Of a stretch of 12,816 nt of DNA, positions 5,663-12,816 are shown in pieces. A model generated the notes under the pieces. That model worked only from the letters and a program-made list of their open reading frames with translations. It did no database searches and was not told the DNA's origin. The position numbers and the translations under genes are program-made. Location of the stretch: NCBI GenBank assembly GCA_029974875.1, contig JARKQP010000718.1, forward strand, positions 1-12,816, given 5' to 3'. The stretch comes from Mobilitalea sp. (lineage in GTDB: Bacteria; Bacillota_A; Clostridia; Lachnospirales; Lachnospiraceae). Every line of letters begins with the position of its first letter. Position 1 is the first letter of the stretch.

Positions 5663-8653
5663 TTAGAATAAATAATCATAATCCTTATAAACAGCCTCCA
5701 TCAATTTAACCACTCCCTTATCCAGCCGTGAATCCTCTTCAAAGCCCTGATAGGTCATAATTTCATCATCATATCTGACCTTAAAAATAAGATCGTCCTT
5801 ATCAACCAATAAAAAACCTTCATTTTTACTATCTTCAAAATCTTCCATCGTATTAAATAAGGTGAATTTTTCCTTGTACGGAGCGCTGTCCCAAGGACAG
5901 AAGGTTTCACAGTTGCCGCACTCATTACACATCCTATCCACATGGACGATCTGTGCCATTGTCAGCTCAGGCACCTTAATGGTTAGGTTCGCCCTGTTTG
6001 GACATACATCCACGCAGTTTTCACAAACTGCGGAACAAACCAGGCAGCGGCCGCATTCCAGGAGATCTTCATTCGCTTCCTGTAAAATACCCTTCTTTTC
6101 ATATACGGAGGCATCCGGCACGTTATCAACAATGTTTTCCGCAACCTCTTTATTAAGAATTGCTTCAGCCACCATCATACCATCCCTGATCGCTTCTACT
6201 ACCGTAGCGGGACCATACAGGCCATCTCCCGCCACATAAACGCCCTTCCGGTTCGTTTCCAAGGATTCCTTATCTACAACAGGGCGTCCCTTTTTATCTA
6301 CTTCAATCTTATTATTTTCATAGAATTCACGGTCCGTTTGTTCGCCAACTGCTGCAATTACGGTATCCGCAGGAACCTTAACAACCTCCTCCGTTTCCAC
6401 AGGGGAACGTCTTCCGGATTCATCCGCCGCTCCAAGCTTCATTTTATGGCATAGCAGCACATTACCCTCCAGACGGTAGGGCGCCAGTAATTCGAGGAAT
6501 TCAACACCGTCATCCAGCGCAAGGATCATTTCCTCTTCATCTGCCGGCATGTAACGCTTTGTCCTTCGATATACCAGGGATACCTTTTCTACGCCATCCG
6601 TCCTCTTTGCCGCCCTGACGGTATCCATGGCCGTATTTCCACCGCCGATTACTGCCACATTCTTGCCGATGTCCATATGCCCTTCTGATTTTTTGAATTC
6701 TTCCAGGAATACGAGGGCGTTCTTTGCTTCTCCCTGCTCCAGCGAAAGATATCCTGGCTTCCAGGCTCCGATAGCAACAATTACATTGTCAAAGCCCATT
6801 TTCTGTATCTCTTCCACGGAGCTTACCTTTGTATTCAGCCGGATATCCACGCCCATGTGCTTCACAAGGGTAATATCATTTTCAATGGATTCATCCGGGA
6901 TCCTAAAGCTTGGAATAATATACTTTACGATACCTCCAAGAGTATCTTTTTCCTCAAATATTGTAACCTGGGCACCATTCCTTGCAAGGAAGAATGCAGC
7001 TGCAAGACCGGCAGGACCGCCGCCGATGACCGCCGTTTTACCCTGTACGGAAGAAGCAGGCGCCTTTAATTCTTTTAACAGCTCCGAAAAACCGCCCTTT
7101 GCCGCCTCTAATTTGACAGCCCTGATCTGCACGGATTGGTCATAAAAGTTACGGTTACACTTAGACATACAGTTATGGGCACAGATCGTTCCTGTAATAA
7201 AGGGCAAAGGATTCTTCTCTGTAATGACCCTCAAAGCCTCCAGATATTTGCCCTCCCCCGCCAGCTTTAAGTAGGTGGTGATATCCTGGTGGATCGGACA
7301 GGCTTCCTTACAGGGCGCCATAAAGCAATCCAACAAAGGCACTTTCTTCCTCGTTTTGTGGGAAGGGAAAGGCTTCACGGATTTTACGTGGTGGGGATCC
7401 GTCACGGAATCCTGCTTTAATTTTTCTACCGCATCCGAGTCGATGCCTGTAAATGGAGCATATTCCACACGGTCAAACAGCCTTGCAATCTGGTAGAACC
7501 TGTCATATCCGCCCGGCTTCAATATGGTAGTTGCCAGTGTGATGGGCCAGATCCCTGCATTATATATCTTCTTAATATTATGCGCATCGGCTCCACCGGA
7601 ATACGATATTCTTAAGCTTCCTCCAAATTCTTTGGAGAGCCTTGCCGCCAGCGCGATGGAGAGCGGGTATAAAGAGCGTCCTGACATATACATCTCATTT
7701 CCTGGAAGCTCCTTCTCTTCAATATCTACCGGGAAGGTATTGGTCAGCTTCACCCCGAAGCCCAGGTTGTTTGCCTTAGCTAATGCAATCAGCCTGTGAA
7801 GCATGGGAACTGCATCCTCGTATTGAAGGTCATCCTTAAAATGGAAATCCCCAAAGGCTATATAGCCATAGCCCATTTCATCCATGGTCTTTCTTGCAAA
7901 TTCATAGCCAAGAAGTGTGGGGTTGCATTTTATGAAGGTGTTTAGCTTCTTTTCTTCTATCAGATAGGAAGCAATCCGCTCGATCTCTGCAGGAGGACAT
8001 CCATGAAGAGTCGATAAGGTAATAGAGGTGCATACATTAGAGGAAATGGATTCCACATCCTCCTTCGTCACATTCTGGAACAGGTCAAGGTTGTTTAATG
8101 CATATGCCTTACATTCCTTGAAGATCTCCGTATCCTTTGCTTCTTTTAAGTTTTCTATAAAGTCATCGATTTTCTTTGTTTTAATTCCTTCCAGGTCGTA
8201 GCCTACACTCATGTTGAACATGAAGCCGTCCATAGCTCCCAGATTAAATTCCTTGGAAATCAGCTTAAGGGCAAACCAGCCCTTCACATATTCCTCAAAG
8301 GCCTCCGGCACCCTAAGCTCTGTCGACCATTCCACATTGTAGCCTTCATCCTCTGCTAAAATACATGGCTTTGATACGGGCAGGTCTTCTCCATCAAGAA
8401 TCTGGACCGTTTTCAATTCAAAGAAACGGCTTCCGCCATAATAGGCTGCCACGATATTCTGCGCCAGCTGGGTATGGGGACCCGCTGCAGGTCCAAAGGG
8501 AGTTTCCATTTTTTCATGGAATAAATCTAATTGGCGTGATTGGTTTGCAGTATAGGGCTTGCGCGCGCCAAATACGGTATTGCTTTTTCTCTTCTCTTCA
8601 AAAATCCAGTTCATTAACTGTTCGAATGAAATGGGTGTCATTCTATCACTCAT
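5663..8653 (-). CDS. ygfK: YgfK-type multidomain Fe-S/flavin NAD(P)H oxidoreductase (annotated as putative selenate reductase subunit; probable urate reductase)
   Basis: The 996-residue protein matches E. coli YgfK (about 1030) in layout. Residues 1 to about 400 resemble a dihydroorotate/dihydropyrimidine dehydrogenase barrel. A GltD-like module follows: Cys443, 448, 452, 491, 495 and 499 for Fe-S, the FAD site GGGPAG (544-549), a second Rossmann site GGGNTA (670-675) for NAD(P)H, and the closing FAD motif YVAGD (806-810). The C-terminus has two ferredoxin-like cysteine clusters: Cys867, 870, 873, 877, 880, 884 and Cys909, 912, 915, 919. This resembles dihydropyrimidine dehydrogenase modules in shuffled order and suggests electron flow from NAD(P)H through flavin and Fe-S to a reducible ring. 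The old selenate-reductase name is an annotation guess; recent work as I recall it gives the family a role in anaerobic urate reduction. The start at 8653 has AGGAGG 5 bases upstream. That site overlaps the ssnA stop (TAGGAGG), suggesting translational coupling. Confidence 0.92.
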   Translation of the reverse strand: MSDRMTPISFEQLMNWIFEEKRKSNTVFGARKPYTANQSRQLDLFHEKMETPFGPAAGPHTQLAQNIVAAYYGGSRFFELKTVQILDGEDLPVSKPCILAEDEGYNVEWSTELRVPEAFEEYVKGWFALKLISKEFNLGAMDGFMFNMSVGYDLEGIKTKKIDDFIENLKEAKDTEIFKECKAYALNNLDLFQNVTKEDVESISSNVCTSITLSTLHGCPPAEIERIASYLIEEKKLNTFIKCNPTLLGYEFARKTMDEMGYGYIAFGDFHFKDDLQYEDAVPMLHRLIALAKANNLGFGVKLTNTFPVDIEEKELPGNEMYMSGRSLYPLSIALAARLSKEFGGSLRISYSGGADAHNIKKIYNAGIWPITLATTILKPGGYDRFYQIARLFDRVEYAPFTGIDSDAVEKLKQDSVTDPHHVKSVKPFPSHKTRKKVPLLDCFMAPCKEACPIHQDITTYLKLAGEGKYLEALRVITEKNPLPFITGTICAHNCMSKCNRNFYDQSVQIRAVKLEAAKGGFSELLKELKAPASSVQGKTAVIGGGPAGLAAAFFLARNGAQVTIFEEKDTLGGIVKYIIPSFRIPDESIENDITLVKHMGVDIRLNTKVSSVEEIQKMGFDNVIVAIGAWKPGYLSLEQGEAKNALVFLEEFKKSEGHMDIGKNVAVIGGGNTAMDTVRAAKRTDGVEKVSLVYRRTKRYMPADEEEMILALDDGVEFLELLAPYRLEGNVLLCHKMKLGAADESGRRSPVETEEVVKVPADTVIAAVGEQTDREFYENNKIEVDKKGRPVVDKESLETNRKGVYVAGDGLYGPATVVEAIRDGMMVAEAILNKEVAENIVDNVPDASVYEKKGILQEANEDLLECGRCLVCSAVCENCVDVCPNRANLTIKVPELTMAQIVHVDRMCNECGNCETFCPWDSAPYKEKFTLFNTMEDFEDSKNEGFLLVDKDDLIFKVRYDDEIMTYQGFEEDSRLDKGVVKLMEAVYKDYDYLF

Positions 8654-8662
8654 AGTAGCCTC

Positions 8663-9994
8663 CTACGCGTTTATGGTTTTCCAAAGCTTTTCTGCTTCTG
8701 TTCTCACATTGTTAATTGCCTTTTCCTCATCGATGCAGGTTAAGATTCTATCCTTCATCAATACCCTGCCATTTGCAACCGTTGTTGTTACCTGGCTGCC
8801 GTTCATTCCAAATAAGATATGGCTGTTACAGTTTGCTGCCGTCATAGGTGTGATCGGATTATAGTTCATAATAATAACATCTGCTGCAGCTCCTTCCTTC
8901 AGTATGCCAAGGGGCTTCTTAAAATAGCGGTTAGCAATCGCTGCATTATTCTGAAATAGCATAACAGGCACTTCACCCCAGGCTGCATTGGCATCGCATA
9001 AATGATGCTTATGAAGTATATTCGCTACCTTGTAAGATTCAATCATATCATGGGTATAACCGTCGGTACCTAAACCTGTCAGTATTCCATGATGGAATAT
9101 TTCCATGGTTGGAGGACATCCGCAGGCATTTCCCATATTGGATTCCGGATTATGTACCACCATGGTATCTGTCTCCTTCAATACATCCATTTCGTGTGAG
9201 TTTACATAGATGCAATGTGCTGCTATCGTTTTCGGCCCTAAAATATTCTGGTCCATTAAACGGTCAATGATTCTCTTACCATATTTCTTCAGGGAATCAT
9301 ATAGATCTTCAATTCCTTCTGCTACATGGATATGGTAGCCTACTTCTTCCGGTTTATTTGCGGCACAATATTCAAGGGTAGCATCACTTAAGGTAAAGGA
9401 GGCATGTAATCCCATCATACCTGCTACCATGTCAGTACGGTCTGCCAGAGCATGCTTTATAAAAGCCGCATTCTCTAAAACAGCTTCCTTCATCCTGTCC
9501 TTGCCATCCCGGTCAGAAACCTCATAGCATAAGCATGTCCTGACACCCAGCTCCTTAGCAACATCGCCTATGACAAACAGGCTGTCCTTGATCTCTCCAT
9601 AGCTTGCATGATGGTCAAATACGGTGGTAACACCATTTTTAATACAGTCAATATAAGTGGCAACCGCACTCTGCTTTGTCTGCTCCAGGGTAAGTGTCCG
9701 GTCAATTGTCCACCACAATCCATCCAATATATCTAAAAACCCGTCCGGATTGTATCCGTTAATGGATAACCCCCTTGCCAAGGCACTATAGATATGCTCA
9801 TGTGTATTAATCAGACCCGGCATAATGACACCGCCCTTGGCATCAATATATTCTGCGCCCTGATTTTCTTTCTTTAATTCTTCCGTGGGACCCACCTTTA
9901 CAATCCTATTATTATCAATAAGTACTGCCCCATTCTCTAAAAATGGATTGGTTTCATCTCTGGTAATTACTCTGCCATTTCCGACTAAAAGCAT
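8663..9994 (-). CDS. ssnA: SsnA-type aminohydrolase/amidohydrolase (metal-dependent)
   Basis: This 443-residue member of the amidohydrolase superfamily (E. coli SsnA is about 442) is related to the TRZ/ATZ and guanine-deaminase type hydrolases. Metal and catalytic residues are in place: His65 and His67 in NTHEHIYS, His221 and His223 in YHIHVAEG, His260 in IAAHCIYV and Asp311 in GLGTDGYTHD. HNPESNMGNACG (281-292) is the usual family segment. It likely hydrolyses a C-N bond in a purine-derived ring. The start has an excellent AGGAGG 7 bases before ATG and follows an AT-rich control region, so it is the first gene of the leftward operon. Only 9 bp separate it from ygfK. E. coli ssnA was first described as a stationary-phase viability gene, which says little of its chemistry; in this cluster it is best read as a ring-opening step. 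Family sure, substrate inferred. Confidence 0.93.
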   Translation of the reverse strand: MLLVGNGRVITRDETNPFLENGAVLIDNNRIVKVGPTEELKKENQGAEYIDAKGGVIMPGLINTHEHIYSALARGLSINGYNPDGFLDILDGLWWTIDRTLTLEQTKQSAVATYIDCIKNGVTTVFDHHASYGEIKDSLFVIGDVAKELGVRTCLCYEVSDRDGKDRMKEAVLENAAFIKHALADRTDMVAGMMGLHASFTLSDATLEYCAANKPEEVGYHIHVAEGIEDLYDSLKKYGKRIIDRLMDQNILGPKTIAAHCIYVNSHEMDVLKETDTMVVHNPESNMGNACGCPPTMEIFHHGILTGLGTDGYTHDMIESYKVANILHKHHLCDANAAWGEVPVMLFQNNAAIANRYFKKPLGILKEGAAADVIIMNYNPITPMTAANCNSHILFGMNGSQVTTTVANGRVLMKDRILTCIDEEKAINNVRTEAEKLWKTINA

Positions 9995-10113
9995 GATTTT
10001 CCTCCTTTTTTCCTTAAAAATACATTTGTACTTAACTTACAAGGCCATATAAATTGTCATTCTATAAATTTGCCAAAAACTTATAAATTATTCTGTCGAT
10101 CCTTGGATATTAT

Positions 10114-10178
10114 ATGCAATATACCTATATGCTTTTTCTATAAGCCCAGTTTACCATCTATATAATTGAAATGCAATA
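10114..10178. repeat. Direct repeat ATGCAATA pair, candidate operator sites
   Basis: The octamer ATGCAATA occurs at 10114-10121 and 10171-10178 in the divergent control region. The first copy overlaps the possible ssnA -10 region. An 8-mer repeated in AT-rich DNA can arise by chance, so this is only a candidate regulator site. Confidence 0.3.
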
Positions 10179-10227
10179 GAAAAATACAAAAATTTTTAGC
10201 TAACCTAATTTTTTTTGTAAAAAGGGA

Positions 10228-10255
10228 TTGAAAATATTTTTTTTTGTGCTATTAT
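10228..10255 (+). promoter_or_regulatory. Sigma-70-type promoter for the regulator-dpaL-ygeY operon
   Basis: TTGAAA (10228-10233) and TATTAT (10250-10255) are separated by 16 bases of T-rich DNA, a good housekeeping-type promoter. Transcription would begin near 10262, about 38 bases before the regulator ATG. Just at the start site lies the small inverted repeat ATAGG/CCTAT (10262-10266 and 10274-10278), which could be an operator or a short leader hairpin. Confidence 0.65.
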
Positions 10256-10299
10256 GTCCATATAGGAACAAAACCTATTCGCGAAGGGGTATCTTAAAT

Positions 10300-10938
10300 A
10301 TGGAGCTAGATTACTTAAAACAAATAGCGCATGGCATCGCACAACAATTTGGCCAAAATTGTGAAGTTGTCATCCACGATCTAACAAACGAAGATTTAGA
10401 AAACACGGTTGCTTATATTGAGAATGGGCACGTAACTAACCGCCATATCGGTGACGGGCCTTCCCATGTTGTACTTGAAGCAATAAAAAAAGGGACGGCA
10501 AAAAAATTAAAAGACCACTATGGCTATCTCACACGTACACAAGATGGGCGAATCTTAAAATCCTCTACGATTTATATACGGGGGGAGAATGAAAAAATCC
10601 AATACATTATTTCTATTAATTATGATATCACCGGATTATTAGCAATTGATGGTGCAATCAAAACACTGATTTCCACAGAACCCGAAGAAAAAGCTCCCGA
10701 AAGAATTACACAAAATGTCAATGACCTCTTAGATGATCTCATCGAAGAGTCCGTGGCATTAATCGGAAAGCCGGCAGCACTTATGTCAAAAGAGGAAAAG
10801 GTTACTGCAATACAATTTTTAAATGATGCCGGTGCTTTTTTAATTACAAAATCAGGCGACAAGGTTTCTAAGTTTTTCGGCATATCTAAGTACACTCTAT
10901 ATAGTTATATAGATGTAAACAAAGCAAACAATAAATAA
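10300..10938 (+). CDS. YheO-type PAS/HTH transcriptional regulator (DauR-like)
   Basis: The 212-residue product has two parts: an N-terminal YheO-like PAS domain (about residues 5-115, with IHDL at 25-28 and the terminal strand IQYIISINYDITG) and a C-terminal helix-turn-helix of the type paired with it (about 150-207, ending in VSKFFGISKYTLYSYI). An acidic linker joins them. The start at 10300 is chosen because AAGGGG lies about 10 bases upstream and YheO proteins begin near this point. An in-frame TTG at 10228 would place the start inside the promoter. As first gene of the rightward operon, divergent from ssnA, it is the natural local controller and may sense a purine or a pathway intermediate through the PAS domain. 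Family members include DauR, a repressor of D-arginine catabolism. Activator or repressor status and ligand cannot be read from sequence. Confidence 0.88.
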   Translation: MELDYLKQIAHGIAQQFGQNCEVVIHDLTNEDLENTVAYIENGHVTNRHIGDGPSHVVLEAIKKGTAKKLKDHYGYLTRTQDGRILKSSTIYIRGENEKIQYIISINYDITGLLAIDGAIKTLISTEPEEKAPERITQNVNDLLDDLIEESVALIGKPAALMSKEEKVTAIQFLNDAGAFLITKSGDKVSKFFGISKYTLYSYIDVNKANNK

Positions 10939-10958
10939 AGAATGGGGATTTTAATACA

Positions 10959-12173
10959 ATGAAAAAAATTAAGTGGGTTGTAAATGAAATGCCTAAGTCA
11001 GAGGATAACCAGTTGAAGATTATGGCTACCCAGGAGGTAGAAAAAGCCAGGGAATTCCATGAGAGCTTCCCCCAGTATTCAAAGACACCTTTGGCAAAGC
11101 TTGATAATATGGCTTCTTTCCTAGGCGTAAAGGAGCTCTATGTAAAGGATGAATCCTATCGTTTTGGTTTAAATGCATTTAAGGTGCTCGGCGGTTCCTT
11201 TGCTATGGCAAAATACATTGCAAAACAGACGGGCAGGGACGTTTCAGAGCTTCCGTATAACGTCCTAACCTCAGATAAACTGAGGGAAGAATTCGGCCAG
11301 GCAACCTTCTTTACAGCTACGGATGGTAACCATGGAAGAGGCGTTGCATGGGCAGCAAATAAGTTAGGGCAAAAGTCCGTTGTGTATATGCCAAAGGGCT
11401 CTACACAGACAAGATTAGAAAATATCCGTAAAGAAAATGCCATTGCGACCATTGAAGAGGTCAATTATGATGAATGCGTCCGTATGGCTGCTGCCGCTGC
11501 GGATAAAACACCAAACGGCATTATTGTACAGGATACTGCATGGGATGGCTATGAAGAAATACCGGCCTGGATTATGCAGGGCTATGGAACTATGGCAATG
11601 GAGGCCAATGAACAATTAGAGGAATACGGCTGTGACCGTCCTACCCATGTATTTGTCCAAGCCGGTGTCGGTTCCTTAGCCGGTGCTGTTACAGGATATT
11701 TTGCAAACCGTTACCCAAAGAACCCTCCTGCTGTAGTCGTTGTAGAAGCAGATGTAGCTGATTGCCTTTATAAGGGTGCTGCCGCAAAGGACGGGAACCT
11801 TCGTATTGTAGATGGCGATATGCAGACCATCATGGCTGGCCTGGCTTGTGGAGAACCAAATACGATTTCCTGGGATATTCTTAAAAATCATGTTAATGTA
11901 TTTGTTTCAGCTCCGGACTGGGTTGCTTCCAAGGGTATGCGTATGCTCGCTGCTCCAATGAAAGGGGATCCACAGGTTACTTCCGGTGAATCCGGCGCTG
12001 TCCCAATGGGGCTGCTGGCATGCATCATGCAGCTGGATGAATTAAAGGAGTTAAGGGAATACTTAAAGCTTGATGCTACATCAAAAATCTTGCTTTTCTC
12101 CACGGAAGGTGACACAGACCCGGAACGTTTTAAAGAAATTGTTTGGGAAGGCAAAGAATTCCAATTAAATTAA
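10959..12173 (+). CDS. dpaL: 2,3-diaminopropionate ammonia-lyase (PLP-dependent, YgeX/DpaL)
   Basis: This 404-residue fold-type II PLP enzyme matches diaminopropionate ammonia-lyase (E. coli YgeX about 398). Lys75 in [11 protein letters not shown] is the expected Schiff-base lysine. TDGNHGRG (121-128) is the cofactor-binding asparagine loop and also holds Asp122, the counterpart of the aspartate that serves as a second base in the E. coli enzyme as I recall it. AGVGSLAGA (235-243) is the glycine-rich phosphate loop and SGESGAV (342-348) lies near the PLP ring. The reaction converts 2,3-diaminopropionate to pyruvate and two ammonia through 2-aminoacrylate. It starts 20 bases after the regulator stop, with only a weak site (GGGGA about 11 bases upstream), so translation may lean on the gene before it. 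In this cluster it is probably the last, energy-yielding step of purine-ring breakdown, giving pyruvate and ammonia. Confidence 0.95.
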   Translation: MKKIKWVVNEMPKSEDNQLKIMATQEVEKAREFHESFPQYSKTPLAKLDNMASFLGVKELYVKDESYRFGLNAFKVLGGSFAMAKYIAKQTGRDVSELPYNVLTSDKLREEFGQATFFTATDGNHGRGVAWAANKLGQKSVVYMPKGSTQTRLENIRKENAIATIEEVNYDECVRMAAAAADKTPNGIIVQDTAWDGYEEIPAWIMQGYGTMAMEANEQLEEYGCDRPTHVFVQAGVGSLAGAVTGYFANRYPKNPPAVVVVEADVADCLYKGAAAKDGNLRIVDGDMQTIMAGLACGEPNTISWDILKNHVNVFVSAPDWVASKGMRMLAAPMKGDPQVTSGESGAVPMGLLACIMQLDELKELREYLKLDATSKILLFSTEGDTDPERFKEIVWEGKEFQLN

Positions 12174-12204
12174 ATATGCTGTTAAACGGCAGATGGAGGT
12201 AAAA

Positions 12205-12816
12205 ATGAATTTTGATCAAATCAAAAGTGCTGCACAAGGTTATGAAAAAGACATGACTAAATTCCTCAGGGATTTAGTACGCATCCCAGGTGAAAGCTGT
12301 GGGGAAAAGGGGCATATTGACCGTATTGCCGAGGAAATGAGAGCCGTTGGCTTTGACAAGGTTGAAATTGATCCGATGGGAAATGTTCTCGGATATATGG
12401 GAACCGGAAAAACATTAATCGGTTATGATGCCCATATCGATACCGTAGGTATTGGTAACAGAGATAACTGGAATTTCGATCCCTATGAAGGCTTTGAATC
12501 CGATACGGAAATCGGTGGACGCGGAACCTCCGACCAGTTAGGTGGTATTGTGTCAGCGGTTTATGGTGCAAAGATTATGAAGGATTTAGGTCTTTTAAAT
12601 GATACGTACACCGTGCTTGTAACCGGTACCGTCCAAGAGGAGGACTGTGATGGTCTTTGCTGGCAGTACATTATTAATGAAGGTAAGGTAAGACCGGAAT
12701 TCGTTGTTTCTACAGAGCCAACGGATGGAGGTATTTACCGCGGACAGCGTGGACGTATGGAAATCCGTATTGATGTCCAGGGTGTGTCCTGCCACGGTTC
12801 TGCTCCGGAGCGCGGT
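12205..12816 (+). CDS. ygeY: YgeY-type M20 metallohydrolase, 3' end beyond the window
   Basis: The first 204 residues are present and the frame is open at the right edge; E. coli YgeY is about 403, so roughly half is seen. GGAGG stands 5 bases before the ATG, 31 bases after dpaL. The M20 dizinc core is visible: His77 and Asp79 in DAHIDTVG, Asp110 in [10 protein letters not shown], the catalytic Glu145 next to Glu146 in VQEEDCDG, and Glu171 in [17 protein letters not shown] (176-184) and CHGSAPERG (196-204) lead into the lid domain, where His197 is the usual M20 histidine. Members include ArgE, DapE, carboxypeptidases and ureido hydrolases. In this context it likely cleaves an amide or ureido group from a diaminopropionate derivative before DpaL acts; the precise substrate is inferred. 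Confidence 0.93.
   Translation, partial: MNFDQIKSAAQGYEKDMTKFLRDLVRIPGESCGEKGHIDRIAEEMRAVGFDKVEIDPMGNVLGYMGTGKTLIGYDAHIDTVGIGNRDNWNFDPYEGFESDTEIGGRGTSDQLGGIVSAVYGAKIMKDLGLLNDTYTVLVTGTVQEEDCDGLCWQYIINEGKVRPEFVVSTEPTDGGIYRGQRGRMEIRIDVQGVSCHGSAPERG

Larger units (their letters stand above)
9995..10299. promoter_or_regulatory. Divergent AT-rich control region between ssnA and the YheO-type regulator
   Basis: This 305-bp stretch holds no convincing gene and must carry promoters for both transcription units. On the - strand a TATAAT (complement of 10109-10114) is a possible -10 for ssnA, about 115 bases before its start, but no good -35 stands at the proper distance. The direct repeat ATGCAATA occurs at 10114-10121 and 10171-10178, 57 bp apart and flanking this possible promoter, so it could be a regulator site. 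ATATGC also recurs at 10113-10118 and 10126-10131 or so. A-tracts and T-tracts near 10181-10250 may bend DNA or act as UP elements. No riboswitch fold is recognised. Confidence 0.6.

Noticed and set aside
5862..6239. Open frame of 125 codons on the + strand
   Set aside because: It is antisense to the cysteine-rich C-terminus of ygfK, and its composition reflects that coding strand.
6627..7145. Open frame of 172 codons on the + strand
   Set aside because: It is a shadow of the ygfK FAD module on the other strand, with low-complexity composition rich in Ser, Pro and Ala.
1..12816. CRISPR arrays, tRNA or rRNA genes, transposases
   Set aside because: No regularly spaced repeats, no cloverleaf or rRNA-like segments and no transposase coding sequence were seen on either strand.

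Overview
The window holds most of an anaerobic purine (urate/xanthine) catabolic locus, equivalent to the E. coli yge-ygf set (xdhD, hyuA, ygfK, ssnA, ygeX/dpaL, ygeY). The DNA is moderately AT-rich, ribosome binding sites are strong and purine-rich (GGAGG type), intergenic regions are compact, and the enzymes are ferredoxin-like, flavin and molybdenum types. This fits an anaerobic Firmicute of the Clostridia, most likely a Lachnospiraceae-like gut or soil organism. The lineage is inferred from style and protein character, not from a marker gene.

Layout. At the left edge is the 3' part of a TDT-family membrane transporter (+ strand). A perfect 14-bp hairpin separates it from the convergent purine genes. 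Leftward from about 10.0 kb runs a five-gene operon on the - strand: ssnA, ygfK, hyuA, ridA and a fused 2Fe-2S/molybdopterin hydroxylase. Spacing is tight (9 bp between ssnA and ygfK, 4-bp overlap between hyuA and ridA) except at two gaps. The ygfK-hyuA gap carries a 117-bp near-perfect palindrome and the ridA-xdh gap a 13-bp hairpin. A 305-bp AT-rich divergent control region (9995-10299) follows. Rightward on the + strand are a YheO-type PAS/HTH regulator, diaminopropionate ammonia-lyase and the first half of the M20 hydrolase YgeY, which runs off the right edge.

How the genes fit together. As I recall, published work on gut bacteria tied this gene set to oxygen-independent urate breakdown. 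The selenium-dependent molybdenum hydroxylase interconverts hydroxylated purines. YgfK is a multi-cofactor NAD(P)H/flavin/Fe-S reductase that probably feeds electrons to reduce the purine ring. SsnA and HyuA are metal amidohydrolases suited to opening the reduced rings, and YgeY is a metal hydrolase for a ureido/amide intermediate. DpaL cleaves 2,3-diaminopropionate to pyruvate and ammonia through 2-aminoacrylate. RidA, the enzyme that deaminates 2-aminoacrylate, sits in the same locus, which makes biochemical sense. The exact order of steps is inference here.

The system is not wholly novel. The less-described parts are the long palindrome inside the operon, the divergent YheO-type regulator as probable local controller, the embedded ridA, and the absence from the window of a separate FAD subunit (ygfM) or of ygeW.
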